Source of the DNA: Cyanobacteria bacterium FACHB-DQ100
Lineage (GTDB): Bacteria > Cyanobacteriota > Cyanobacteriia > Leptolyngbyales > Leptolyngbyaceae
DNA: 64,000 bases
Assembly (NCBI GenBank): GCA_014695195.1
Contig: JACJNW010000028.1
Span: 310,001 to 374,000, forward strand
Direction: 5' to 3'
The position numbers and the translations under genes are program-made. The notes under the pieces are model-generated. The model made no database searches, had not been told where the DNA came from, and saw only the letters and a program-made list of their open reading frames with translations. Positions within the stretch are counted from its first letter, which is position 1. Each line of letters starts with the position of its first letter. Shown one piece after another: positions 36,907 through 46,027 of the stretch.

Positions 36907-39147
36907 ATGGCGCAAGAAAAACCTCCTCAGTCTGGCGGTGGAATGGCAGTCGTGCAATATTGGGCGGAGCAAACGTTATCGCCGGATGGAGCCAAGATTT
37001 GGCAAACGCTGTTTCATAAAAGCGCGTGTTTGTCCTGTGCCTGGGGAACTGGCGGACAGAAAGGTGGATTTGTCAACGAAGACGGGGAAGTGTTCCAGCG
37101 ATGTGCCAAAAGTGTGGAAGCGATCGCGTCTGAGCTACAACCTGCCACGGCTTTTGAGCAAGAGTATACGATCGCTCAATTGCAAGCTTTAACTTCCCAA
37201 GAAGCAAACAATCTAGGGCGCTTAAGTCATCCCCTGATTCTGAGAAAGGGTAGTAACCGCTATGAGCGCATTAGCTGGGATGAAGTCTATCAGATTGCAG
37301 AAGCAGCCTTTCAGAAAGCTCCAGAACGAGTGGCATCTTATAGTTCAGGACGATCTTCAAATGAAGCTGCCTATCTATTACAATTGATGATGCGAGCTTT
37401 GGGATCGAACAACTTAGCCGATTGTTCCGATTTGTGTCATTCTGCTTCGACAGTAGGGCTGAAAGATATGTTTGGCTCCGGCACATCAATGGTGAGCTTA
37501 GAGAGTCTGAAAAAAGCGGATTGTGTTGTGTTGATTGGATCAAATGCGCCTGCAAACCATCCGCGATTGATGAATGAATTGATTCAACTGCGCGATCGTG
37601 GCGGTAAGGTGATTGTGATCAATCCTACGATCGAGGTTGGATTGGTTAAATTCGGTTCTCCTGCATTTCCGATTAAATCCATGTTGAAGGGCGGCTCTGA
37701 CATTTCTTCACTATATCTACAACCTATTCCCGGAAGTGATGTTGCATTGTTCGTGGGGTTGCAAAAAGCACTAATCGAGCAGAATTTAGTGAAACAAGAC
37801 TTTCTTGAAGCCTATACAGAACAATGGCAAGCGGTGATTGACTATGCCCAATCAACTTCTTGGGAAACCATCACCGAAGTCTGCGGAGTGTCTAAGCCTG
37901 AAATTGATCTCGCTGCAAATTTCATTGGCACTTCAGAAGGAGTCGTTTTCGCCTGGGCAATGGGTGTGACTCAACAAGAAAATGGAGTCGATAACATCTA
38001 TAGCATTGCCAATACAGCCCTGATTAGTGGCAATGTGGGGAAAGAAGGGGCAGGAACCATGCCGATTCGGGGACACTCGAATGTGCAGGGCTTTGGATCA
38101 ATGGGTGTCACCATTCACCTGAAGAAAGAGATTCAGCAAGCATTAGAGAAATTATTGCAAAAGCCTTTGAGCCGGATTCAGGGCTATGATACTCGCGCCT
38201 TGATTGAAGCCGCAGATGCAGGTCAGATCGATACTTTAATCTGTTTAGGTGGTAATTTATATGCTGCAAACCCTGATTTAACTCAGGCAAAACGCGCTCT
38301 CGGCAGCATCGAAACTATCTTCTATGTTGCAACTAAGCCAAACTTAGGACATTTTCACGGACTCGCTCGCCACAATACGATCGTCATTCCTGTGCTCACT
38401 CGGTTTGAGAATCCTCATAAAACGACGGCTGAATCCGGCAACAACTTCGTGCGCCTAAATGATGAGGGTCACACTCATCTGAAAAATGCGGAGTTGATTT
38501 CTGAAGTGGGATTTTTAACGGAGATTGCCGATCGCGCCCTCCAAGAATCTCCAGTCCAGTGGCGCAAGCTTCAAGATACAAAGTATGTGCGGCAGTTGAT
38601 CGCTCAAACGATTCCAGGCTATGAAAAGATCGGTGAAATCGATGACACCGAAGAAGAGTTTACGATCGCCAATCGCGTGTTTACAACGCCGAAGTTCCCC
38701 ACAGCTAGCGGAAAAGCTTCAATGTTTGTCGCACCTTTACCAAGGCTCTCAATTCCAACAAAACAAGACTTTGGTCTACCAGACTCAATTCCCGGATTGA
38801 CACTGATTTTAGGTACAGGACGCAGCTACGCACAGCACAATACTGTGGTGTACAAGCCTGGAGATAAATATCGCGCTATGCCGCACCGTAATTGTATTTT
38901 GATGAATCAAGCAGATGCAGAGCGGGCAGGATTTCGAGAGCATCAGCGCGTCACGGTGCAGGGCGATGCAGGTAAGCTCGAACAAGTTGAAATCATCTAC
39001 GGCATGATTCGATCGGGTGCCGCGATGATGTTTTATCCTGAGGTTAATGCTATTTTCAAGGCTAAGATTGATCCACGATCGGGAACGCCCGCTTATAAAC
39101 GAGTTCCCGTTGTCGTTTACGCACCTGAAGCAGTCTCGACTAAATAG
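36907..39147 (+). CDS. FdhF/YdeP-family molybdopterin oxidoreductase
   Basis: A 746-residue molybdopterin-guanine-dinucleotide enzyme of the DMSO reductase superfamily, YdeP subgroup. The N-terminal SACLSCAWGTGG has only a CxxC, so a [4Fe-4S] cluster is doubtful. NLADCSDLCHSAS supplies the residue near molybdenum, and GIIRGHSNVQG-type sequence (MPIRGHSNVQGFGSMG) and the C-terminal NQADAERAGF domain follow. YdeP of E. coli is linked to acid resistance; the substrate is unknown. I prefer the ATG at 36907 (MAQEKPPQSGGG) to the one at 36847. No FdhD-type maturation gene is adjacent. Confidence 0.87.
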   Translation: MAQEKPPQSGGGMAVVQYWAEQTLSPDGAKIWQTLFHKSACLSCAWGTGGQKGGFVNEDGEVFQRCAKSVEAIASELQPATAFEQEYTIAQLQALTSQEANNLGRLSHPLILRKGSNRYERISWDEVYQIAEAAFQKAPERVASYSSGRSSNEAAYLLQLMMRALGSNNLADCSDLCHSASTVGLKDMFGSGTSMVSLESLKKADCVVLIGSNAPANHPRLMNELIQLRDRGGKVIVINPTIEVGLVKFGSPAFPIKSMLKGGSDISSLYLQPIPGSDVALFVGLQKALIEQNLVKQDFLEAYTEQWQAVIDYAQSTSWETITEVCGVSKPEIDLAANFIGTSEGVVFAWAMGVTQQENGVDNIYSIANTALISGNVGKEGAGTMPIRGHSNVQGFGSMGVTIHLKKEIQQALEKLLQKPLSRIQGYDTRALIEAADAGQIDTLICLGGNLYAANPDLTQAKRALGSIETIFYVATKPNLGHFHGLARHNTIVIPVLTRFENPHKTTAESGNNFVRLNDEGHTHLKNAELISEVGFLTEIADRALQESPVQWRKLQDTKYVRQLIAQTIPGYEKIGEIDDTEEEFTIANRVFTTPKFPTASGKASMFVAPLPRLSIPTKQDFGLPDSIPGLTLILGTGRSYAQHNTVVYKPGDKYRAMPHRNCILMNQADAERAGFREHQRVTVQGDAGKLEQVEIIYGMIRSGAAMMFYPEVNAIFKAKIDPRSGTPAYKRVPVVVYAPEAVSTK

Positions 39148-39152
39148 AGCGA

Positions 39153-40742
39153 ATGAGAAGAGAAGCCTCTAGAGCAGCAACTTACGGATTGATTGCAATC
39201 CTACTGATGGCAGCAATTCTTCGGTTTTATAAAGTTGATCAGCCCTTTATTGATGCAACAAGTTGGAGACAGTCTGATACTGCCACGATCGCGGATAACT
39301 TTTACAGAGGAAACTGGAATATCTTTTATCCGAAAATTAGCTGGAATGGGCCAGGAGATCAAGTTGTCGGATATGAGTTTCAGACGATCAGTTATCTTGC
39401 GGCGTTGTTGTACCGCATTGTCGGGCAGCATGATTGGGTTTGTCGCGCGATTGCAATCGTCTTTGGCGTGTGGGGCATTTTCGCGTTTTACCAACTGTTG
39501 CGCCGCGTTTGGGGTCAGAACTATGCCGTTGTCGGGGCCGCAGTCCTAGCGCTGTTACCCGGTGCAGTTTATGTCGATCGCTCCTTTCTCCCCGATCCAG
39601 TTATGCTATCGCTGGTGATTACGAGCGTTTGGCTACTTGTCGCCTACCTGCAAACAGAAAAACTGCATTACTTACTACTCGCAAGCTTGGCTGGGATATT
39701 CGGCTTTCTGACCAAGATCTCCGGCTTGATTGTAGGAATCCCGATGCTTTATGCGATCGTTACCATTCTAGGCCAGAAACAAAATCGACGCTTAAAGCAG
39801 CTTACTTTAATTGCGGGTGCTGGCGTTGTCACTCTAATTCCGGTCATTGCCTATTACGCTTGGGCACTCCACCTTTTTCGCACCCAGCCGCCTTACTATG
39901 TAGCCGCTGGCGAATACTGGGTTTGGAAATATGGGCTATCGCGGTTTCTAGAACAGAATTACTTTTTACCAAAACTTTTATATCAATTGCGCTGGTTCTG
40001 GACATTGCCCGTCATAGTTCTCGCGATCGTTGGATTGTTTCTGCGTCCACCGTCTCACAACGAGTATAAAGCGCCTTGGCTATTTCACATTTGGATGCTT
40101 GCATTTGGGTTTTACTACGCGATCGCCGCTCAAGGCTTAGTGAATAATCCGACAAACCTGAACCTATCAAATCCTGCTACAGCGGCTCTCACCGCCCATA
40201 GTCTGATTAAAATCGCTGCATGGATTCGAGCAAAACTGGGAACACGAGCATCATTAGCGTGGATGGCTGTGGTTTTACTCTTGATTGGTGGACTTGGGCA
40301 AAGAGCATTGCACCGATTTGCGCTGCGACCTTTTGCCGAACAGGACTTCAAACTCGGACTCGCTTTACGGCAGGCGGCTCAAACCAATGAACTGGTTGTC
40401 ACTGCGACTTCAACACCTGGGGATGCTGTTACAGTTTATTACAGCCAGCGTCGAGGATGGGTGTTTCCTCCGCTTTATGCTTGGTCTTCGTCACTCTCTC
40501 AGTTGGAGGATGAAGAAGGAATTCGATTGTTAAAAGAGCTTGCAGGCAAAGGAGCAGATTGGTTTGGACTGGTTAAACCCGAGCAGTTTGCGAGCCAGCA
40601 TCCTCAGCTCATGGAATATCTCGATCGCAACCTATCTCGCTATCAAGCTAGTCCGGAGTTCACAATCTACCGCATTGGGCCAAAAAAAGGGACATCGATC
40701 AATGCCCCTTTTTCATCTGATGTGAGAAACGAAACTAACTAG
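39153..40742 (+). CDS. Membrane glycosyltransferase, GT39/ArnT-like
   Basis: 529 residues with about ten to twelve transmembrane helices. The N-terminal loop WRQSDTATIADNFYRG and later DRSFLPDPVM match the PMT/ArnT superfamily, which moves sugars from polyprenyl-phosphate donors. In this family the acidic residue in the first loop is catalytic. Acceptor unknown. It begins 5 bases after the molybdoenzyme stop and could be co-transcribed. Its 3' end overlaps the convergent sigma-factor gene by 8 bases and contains a terminator. Confidence 0.82.
   Translation: MRREASRAATYGLIAILLMAAILRFYKVDQPFIDATSWRQSDTATIADNFYRGNWNIFYPKISWNGPGDQVVGYEFQTISYLAALLYRIVGQHDWVCRAIAIVFGVWGIFAFYQLLRRVWGQNYAVVGAAVLALLPGAVYVDRSFLPDPVMLSLVITSVWLLVAYLQTEKLHYLLLASLAGIFGFLTKISGLIVGIPMLYAIVTILGQKQNRRLKQLTLIAGAGVVTLIPVIAYYAWALHLFRTQPPYYVAAGEYWVWKYGLSRFLEQNYFLPKLLYQLRWFWTLPVIVLAIVGLFLRPPSHNEYKAPWLFHIWMLAFGFYYAIAAQGLVNNPTNLNLSNPATAALTAHSLIKIAAWIRAKLGTRASLAWMAVVLLLIGGLGQRALHRFALRPFAEQDFKLGLALRQAAQTNELVVTATSTPGDAVTVYYSQRRGWVFPPLYAWSSSLSQLEDEEGIRLLKELAGKGADWFGLVKPEQFASQHPQLMEYLDRNLSRYQASPEFTIYRIGPKKGTSINAPFSSDVRNETN
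40684..40713 (-). terminator. Terminator of the sigma-factor gene, inside the glycosyltransferase 3' end
   Basis: AAAAAGGG (40684-40691) pairs with CCCTTTTT (40706-40713). Read on the minus strand the stem is followed by seven T, a good intrinsic terminator 22 bases past the sigma stop. On the plus strand it lies 27 bases before the glycosyltransferase stop codon. Confidence 0.7.
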
Positions 40743-41721
40743 CAATATACTCGCGAACGTTTGCTTTGCGACGACGTAGATGATCCAACGCTTGCCGCTC
40801 AAGCTGACGAACCCGCTCACGGCTCAGATTCAAACGATCGCCCACCTTCGCCAGCGATAGCTCGTAACCATCCTGCAAACCGTAGCGCAGGCTTAGAACT
40901 TCGCGCTGTTGCGGAGTCAAGTCAGTCATCAACGTCTCAAGATCCTGGCGTAAAAGCTCCTGAGTCAAGTGCATATCCGGCGAAGGGCCGTTATCCTCTA
41001 ACAACTCCTGAAGCTCGGTATCTTGGTTGTCCCCGACGCGCAGATCGAGCGAAACCGGCTGACGTGACATCATCAGAAACTCACGAATCTGATCGGGCTC
41101 AAGCTCTAACTCGGTGGCAATCTCAGCTGCAGTCGCAGCCCGTCCAAGCTTCTGCGCTAACTCACGCTGAACACGCTTGATCTTGTTGAGCTTCTCGGTG
41201 ATGTGAATCGGTAAACGAATCGTGCGGGCTTGCTGAGCGATCGCTCTCGTAATCGCCTGACGAATCCACCAGTACGCATAAGTTGAGAACTTATAGCCGC
41301 GAGTCGGGTCAAACTTCTCAACCCCGCGCTCTAAGCCCAGCGATCCTTCTTGAATCAGATCCAGAAACTCAAGATTGCGCTTCTGATACTTCTTGGCGAT
41401 CGACACCACTAGGCGCAGATTCGCTTCGATCATCTTCTGCTTAGCACGACGACCCCGCGTAAAGATGCCAGTCAACTCAGCATCGCTCAGATGAACGTGC
41501 TCAGAAAACTCTTGCTGCGTCGGCTCGTGACCAAGCTTCTTAGCAAGCTTCTCTTTCTTCTCTTGCAGCGTCATCATCTGCTGCACTTGCTTGCCGTAGA
41601 GAATCTCTTGCTCGTGGGTCAGCATCGGCACACGACCAATCTCATGCAGGTAAGTACGCACCATATCGGCGCTGTAGGTGGACTTGGGAGCGGATTTAGA
41701 TTTGGTGTTGGCAGTAGCCAT
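40735..41721 (-). CDS. Group 2 RNA polymerase sigma-70 factor
   Basis: 328-residue nonessential RpoD-like sigma factor. Regions 1.2 (SADMVRTYLHEIGRVPMLT), 2 (LRLVVSIAKKYQKRNLEFLD and YAYWWIRQAITRAIA), 3 and 4 (LSLAKVGDRLNLSRERVRQ) are complete. It lacks the long N-terminal region 1.1 of the principal sigma factor. Cyanobacterial group 2 factors (SigB to SigE) tune dark, heat, nitrogen and carbon responses. Which one this is cannot be settled by eye. Confidence 0.93.
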   Translation of the reverse strand: MATANTKSKSAPKSTYSADMVRTYLHEIGRVPMLTHEQEILYGKQVQQMMTLQEKKEKLAKKLGHEPTQQEFSEHVHLSDAELTGIFTRGRRAKQKMIEANLRLVVSIAKKYQKRNLEFLDLIQEGSLGLERGVEKFDPTRGYKFSTYAYWWIRQAITRAIAQQARTIRLPIHITEKLNKIKRVQRELAQKLGRAATAAEIATELELEPDQIREFLMMSRQPVSLDLRVGDNQDTELQELLEDNGPSPDMHLTQELLRQDLETLMTDLTPQQREVLSLRYGLQDGYELSLAKVGDRLNLSRERVRQLERQALDHLRRRKANVREYIAS

Positions 41722-42209
41722 GTGCAGTCAACTCCATGAAATGAAAACGATTGGGGCGGCGAAACTCTGATGGATCGAGGGTAAAGACTAAGAAGCAGGT
41801 GCGCTCAGAACTGAGGCATCACGAAGGCAATCACTTAAACACAGAATGTGGAAGAGAACAACCTGAACTGAAGGGAAATAGGGTAAAGGTCTACGCTGTA
41901 AACCTGACGACAAAAGTAAGAGCTGGGTTCCTATGTCGAAGTCAATTCGACTTTAATTTAATAATAGGACGAACTCGAACAAAAGTAAAGAGCCTCGCAG
42001 GACTTTCTGGGAAAATCTCAGAAAATATATCGCTTGAGAGAACAAAACGCGAGGCATAGAGCGATCCAAAATAGAACTGAAGGTCGGTTAAATTCTTCTT
42101 TTATCATGACGGGTCTGTGAGGGAATGAATAGACGATCGCGTGGGGGATAACCGTACCATTTTTAACAATAGGAGTTGTGATTTCTACCAGTTAGATTCT
42201 TTAGCGATG
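41722..42209. other. Long intergenic region upstream of the sigma-factor gene
   Basis: About 490 bases that must hold the sigma-factor promoter and leader. A/T content rises after 41,930. No convincing ORF, RNA gene or repeat is visible. Confidence 0.5.
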
Positions 42210-42501
42210 CTAAACGCTCGGAAGTCTTGCCACGTGCCACTTTTGAGAGTTCGAGAAAATTTGCTCTAACAGTTTCAGGACAGCTTTATGTTTGTTAGAT
42301 TGTGGCTGTTCTAACCTAGTTTTTAAATGTGAAAATGCAGTGACATTTAGATGACGATCGCATAAAAAAATAACGATCCTTAATACTTTCAATCGTATGT
42401 AGATTGATTGATCCATCGTCCTCAATTTGATAGAAATGGCACTTATACTCAACGCGATTTTGTATGCGTTCGTTAAGCTGACAGGTAAGTTGTTTCAACA
42501 T
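42210..42501 (-). pseudogene. Possible frameshifted small gene
   Basis: Two overlapping minus-strand frames join into one protein-like sequence if one base is removed from the A7 run at 42364-42370. The first gives MLKQLTCQLNERIQNR and on to SIKDRYFF. The second continues CDRHLNVTAFSHLKTRLEQ to WHVARLPSV. The joined product would be about 96 residues. No family recognised. It may be a decayed gene, a programmed slip, or chance. Confidence 0.35.
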
Positions 42502-42515
42502 GAGGAAAAAGGCTT

Positions 42516-43205
42516 ATGCTGACTGTCGCTCAATCTCGACCGACAGAGCGTGCCCAGTTTATCCAGAAGACCTATCTACACTTAGCTGGAGCCGTGGGCG
42601 CGTTCATTGTTCTTGAAGTGCTGCTGTTTCAGTCTGGAATTGCTGCCGCCATTACTGGGTTTATCGCATCGAGTCGATTTACCTGGCTGGCGATTTTGGG
42701 AGCGTTTGCGCTGTTGGGCTGGCTGTCTCGATCGCTCGCTGCAAAAGCGGATTCTGTACAAACGCAATACACAGGTTTGGCAATCTACGTCATTGCAGAA
42801 GCCCTGATTTTTGCGCCGATTCTTTACATCGCCGCGACCTTTTCTGATCCCAGCGTGATTCCGACTGCCGCAATTTTGACCTTGCTCTTATTTGCAGGTC
42901 TGACGGCGGTTGCCCTGACGACGAAAAGAGATTTCTCGTTTTTGGGCGGTGTTTTGACGATCGGTGGATTTATCGCGCTGGGTCTGATTCTGTGCAGCGT
43001 GATCTTCGGCTTTACGCTGGGGCTGATCTTCTCGGTTGCAATGGTGCTCTTTGCCTCGGTTGCGATCCTGTATGACACCTCAAAAGTCATGCACCATTAC
43101 GCGACGCACCAATATGTCGCAGCCTCCCTAGAGCTATTTGCATCGGTGGCATTGCTATTTTGGTACGTGCTGCGGATTGTCATGTCGCTATCTTCGCGCC
43201 GATAG
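42516..43205 (+). CDS. Bax inhibitor-1/YccA-like membrane protein
   Basis: 229 residues, seven hydrophobic helices, with the BI-1 features FIQKTYLHLAGAVGAF at the start, FAGLTAVALTTKRDFSFLGG in the middle and AILYDTSKVMHHYATHQYVAASLELFA near the end (only fragments quoted). The Asp of ILYDTSKV is the conserved pH-sensing residue in this family. Role is probably ion or Ca2+ leak, or membrane protein quality control, by analogy only. Confidence 0.88.
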   Translation: MLTVAQSRPTERAQFIQKTYLHLAGAVGAFIVLEVLLFQSGIAAAITGFIASSRFTWLAILGAFALLGWLSRSLAAKADSVQTQYTGLAIYVIAEALIFAPILYIAATFSDPSVIPTAAILTLLLFAGLTAVALTTKRDFSFLGGVLTIGGFIALGLILCSVIFGFTLGLIFSVAMVLFASVAILYDTSKVMHHYATHQYVAASLELFASVALLFWYVLRIVMSLSSRR

Positions 43206-43209
43206 GTTC

Positions 43210-43243
43210 GGAATGCTCAAGCGTCGATCGCCTGAGCACTTCC
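43210..43243. terminator. Hairpin between convergent genes
   Basis: 43210-43223 pairs with 43229-43243 through GGAA/TTCC, TGCTCA/TGAGCA and GCG/CGC with one bulge and one mismatch. It fills the 38-base gap between the BI-1-like gene and rbcR, so it probably ends both transcripts. Confidence 0.55.
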
Positions 43244-44266
43244 TTATTCCAGTTCAGAAATCGCTCGATTACTCGCGGCTTGCAGCATCGCTTTCAGGCT
43301 TTGGGGTTCTGGATAGGCAGGAGTCGGGCGCTCGAACTTCAGCGGCAGATTTGTGAATTTTGGCAAAATTTCTCGGCAGAACGCATCCGCAGCTTTCGAT
43401 CGATATCGAGTCGGGTTAATAATCACCGAGAGATTGCGCTTCACGACTACATCTTCAATTCTGGCGCGATGCAGCATTCCCATTTGCAACTCTTTCTCAA
43501 TCGCAGACACCGACACAAACGACGCGCCTAAACCCGACTGAACCGCGTTTTTAATCGCTTCGATCGAATTCAGCTCCATCTCAATTTTGAGGCGGCGGGT
43601 TTCAATGCCACAGCGTCCTAAAACTTGGTCGATCACCTTGCGAATCGTCGATTGAGAGTCGAGGGCAATAAACTGCAAACGATACAAATCGTCTTTCTGG
43701 ATCGTTTCTAGGCGGGATAAAGGGTGAGACGGAGGCAAAATCAGCGCGAGTTCGTCTTCGGCATAGGGAATAATTTCAAGCGAGTCTTGAAGTTCAGGAG
43801 AAATCTCACCGCCAATAATCGCCAGATCGATCTGACCATTCGCCACGCTCCAAGAGGTTCGTCGTGTGGAGTGGACGTGCAACTGAACCGCTACATCCGG
43901 ATACTGCTGTCGAAACAACCCAATCATGCGCGGCAACAAATAGGTTCCCGTCGTTTGACTTGCGCCAATAATCAGCGTCCCGCCCTGGAGATTCTGCAAA
44001 TCTTCGATCGCGCGGCAAGTCTCCTGACAAAGCGTTAGGATTTTCTCCCCATAATTTAGAAGCAAATGTCCTGCTTCGGTCAATTGCGCTCGTCGTCCAC
44101 CACGATCAAATAAGGGCACGTCAAGCTGGCGTTCTAAATTCTGAACCTGTAGACTTACCGCTGGTTGAGAAACGTATAAGCTATCAGCAGCCCGCTTAAA
44201 GCTGCCCTCAGACGCGATCGCCTTCAAAATACGTAACTGATCGAGAGTGAAAGGAAGGTCAGACAT
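43244..44266 (-). CDS. rbcR: LysR-type regulator, RbcR-like
   Basis: 340-residue LysR regulator. The N-terminal helix-turn-helix reads [19 protein letters not shown], then [20 protein letters not shown]. The effector domain starts with [19 protein letters not shown]. The [13 protein letters not shown] segment and overall sequence match the RbcR (Ycf30) type, which activates RuBisCO and carbon-concentrating genes in response to Calvin-cycle metabolites. The ATG at 44266 gives MSDLPFTLD; a 19-residue upstream extension is not homologous. The rbc genes are not in this window. Confidence 0.87.
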   Translation of the reverse strand: MSDLPFTLDQLRILKAIASEGSFKRAADSLYVSQPAVSLQVQNLERQLDVPLFDRGGRRAQLTEAGHLLLNYGEKILTLCQETCRAIEDLQNLQGGTLIIGASQTTGTYLLPRMIGLFRQQYPDVAVQLHVHSTRRTSWSVANGQIDLAIIGGEISPELQDSLEIIPYAEDELALILPPSHPLSRLETIQKDDLYRLQFIALDSQSTIRKVIDQVLGRCGIETRRLKIEMELNSIEAIKNAVQSGLGASFVSVSAIEKELQMGMLHRARIEDVVVKRNLSVIINPTRYRSKAADAFCREILPKFTNLPLKFERPTPAYPEPQSLKAMLQAASNRAISELE

Positions 44267-44480
44267 ACGGCTAAGCCTAAAGTGTGAGGAGCTTGAATTA
44301 CACCGGGAGATCAATGCGTTCACTCTAAACTGGGAAGCCAGCTAGAGAGTGTGAACAATTATGAAGAACAATCAAAAATGGAAAAAATAGGCAAGCTTTA
44401 GTTGCGCGATCGCGCTGAGTCAAATTTCCTCCAGCGATTGATGTGGCAAGTATTGTACAAAACGATGAGCAAATCAGCCT

Positions 44481-44825
44481 ATGAACCAGGAAGTTATTCA
44501 GGACTTTCTGAATGTACCAGGAATCACGGGAATCGCCCTATTTATTAGACAGTCTGAGCCAGTTTTTTACAGCAGTCATCCTGAGATTTTTCAAGGGTGA
44601 TCGCAATTGCTGGCTGAAGGCATTCTACGAGTTGTCGAAACTATCCCAACTGAATATGAAGTGCTTGAGTTTCAGTGCGCTCAAACTCAAGTGGTGCTGC
44701 ACGACTGGTTTCGCGCTTGGGTGGCTCAGTTTATTCGTCGCTGTTCTCAAGCGGTGAGCGATTATGCCGTCCTCGTCGAACAACACGCCCTCACGGATAC
44801 CCAAAAAGCTCTTTTATTGCCCTAA
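44481..44825 (+). pseudogene. Gene interrupted by an in-frame TGA at the head of the PAP-like cluster
   Basis: Translation from the ATG at 44481 gives MNQEVIQDFLNVPGITGIAL and on to HPEIFQG, then TGA at 44598-44600. The same frame continues as SQLLAEGILRVVETIPTEYE to ALLLP before the natural stop. The first part resembles the start of a roadblock/LC7-like domain. One C-to-T change would explain the stop: GGCGATCGC (a HIP1 site) became GGTGATCGC, turning CGA into TGA. A TTG at 44607 could restart translation of the last 72 codons. Readthrough cannot be excluded. Confidence 0.65.
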
Positions 44826-44842
44826 ACACTATTGCCCTAAAT

Positions 44843-45253
44843 ATGGTGAAAACGTTACGCCTTGAACCGATCGCCCAAGACAGCGCGATCGAAACAATGG
44901 GGAATCTCCTCTCGGTGCTTCTCAACAAAGATTTAGATGTTTTAAAAGAATGTGGCGGGCATGGAAGGTGCGCGACTTGTCATATCTACGTCAGGGATGG
45001 AATGGCTTCTTTGACTCCAATCGCTCGACGTGAGCAGCGCACTTTGGAAGTGATCACCTCTTGTAAGCCGAATTCACGATTGGCGTGTCAAGCGAGAGTT
45101 ATCGGGAGTGGAGTCGTCGTGGAGCTACCTCCAGGAATGTATGTCAACTCGATCAAAGACATCGAAGCGCTAATTGGTCGCAGAGCTGAACAGGATCTCC
45201 TACATCCTTTGACCGGGCAAGTTCTGGTGGAAGCGGGAAAATTAATTACCTGA
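44843..45253 (+). CDS. [2Fe-2S] ferredoxin, Fd5/Slr0148-like
   Basis: 136 residues with the plant/adrenodoxin-type cluster motif KECGGHGRCATC (C-x5-C-x2-C) and the fourth ligand in SRLACQ. The N-terminus (MVKTLRLEPI) and long C-terminal tail are not those of photosynthetic PetF. In Synechocystis the comparable ferredoxin (slr0148, Fd5) belongs to the PAP operon and is phosphorylated by the kinase SpkG. The start is the ATG at 44843. An upstream frame in the preceding pseudogene is a shadow. Confidence 0.82.
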   Translation: MVKTLRLEPIAQDSAIETMGNLLSVLLNKDLDVLKECGGHGRCATCHIYVRDGMASLTPIARREQRTLEVITSCKPNSRLACQARVIGSGVVVELPPGMYVNSIKDIEALIGRRAEQDLLHPLTGQVLVEAGKLIT

Positions 45254-45379
45254 TCGATGCTGAAAAAAATCGAAGACACGACCCCTTTCAATCCGTCAAA
45301 TTACTTCTCGAATTCGTCTAGCGTTTAGATTCACAAAGAAACAGGGAACGCTTCAAACAACTCTAAATCGATAACGCTT

Positions 45380-45853
45380 ATGTTGAGTCAGATCCAGCGG
45401 TTAACGCAAGAAACCGAAGGACGCTACGCCACCGATGAGGAACTCCGTTTTCTAATTGAGTATGCTCGATCGTATGAGTTGCGCGTCCAAACCTATCAGA
45501 AGCTGCAAGCCTTTGAAGCGGTAATCATACAGCAGGTACAAGCGAAAATGAGAGCGATCGATCCGATGTTGTTTCGTCAGGGCAACGAGGATTTAACAAA
45601 TAAATGGAAGCGCGATACAGTGCGAGTTCTGCGCTACTCTGCCGCTACGATGCTGATTGACGACCCAGAGTCGATGCGGGAACGGTTTCTCTTTTGGTTT
45701 CAGACGATGATGCGGGCGTTTAATGCTCAGAAAAGCTGTGGTGTCACTTACACAGTAATGCAGGATGTGATTAAACAGGTTTTAACGGTCAATGAAGCGA
45801 ATTTGATTTTACCGATTCTAGAATTGAATCGCCGGATGCTTGGAACAGTTTAG
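45380..45853 (+). CDS. Allophycocyanin-like globin-fold protein, no bilin cysteine
   Basis: 157 residues aligning with phycobilisome subunits: an N-terminal helical hairpin (YATDEELRFLIEYARSYELR) and the KRDTVRVLRYSAATML segment equivalent to the chromophore helix. The bilin-binding Cys is absent (NKWKRD instead of CLRD), so no covalent pigment is expected there. Similar proteins are encoded in the PAP operon (slr0146 and slr0149 type). It may bind other tetrapyrroles or assembly partners, which is inference. Confidence 0.78.
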   Translation: MLSQIQRLTQETEGRYATDEELRFLIEYARSYELRVQTYQKLQAFEAVIIQQVQAKMRAIDPMLFRQGNEDLTNKWKRDTVRVLRYSAATMLIDDPESMRERFLFWFQTMMRAFNAQKSCGVTYTVMQDVIKQVLTVNEANLILPILELNRRMLGTV

Positions 45854-46027
45854 CAGCCAGCTTTTCGCTTCGTTCTAGACAGAGAGATGCTCCTAACTTC
45901 CCCATGAGTAGAAGACTTGAAGCAGGAAAGTTTCAAAACTCCGAATCTGGGCACACTGAAACCCATCAGCGCATCTGTTGTCGCTTCACTGATTGGCTAC
46001 TTATTGCTTGACCCCCCTAGAAAACTT

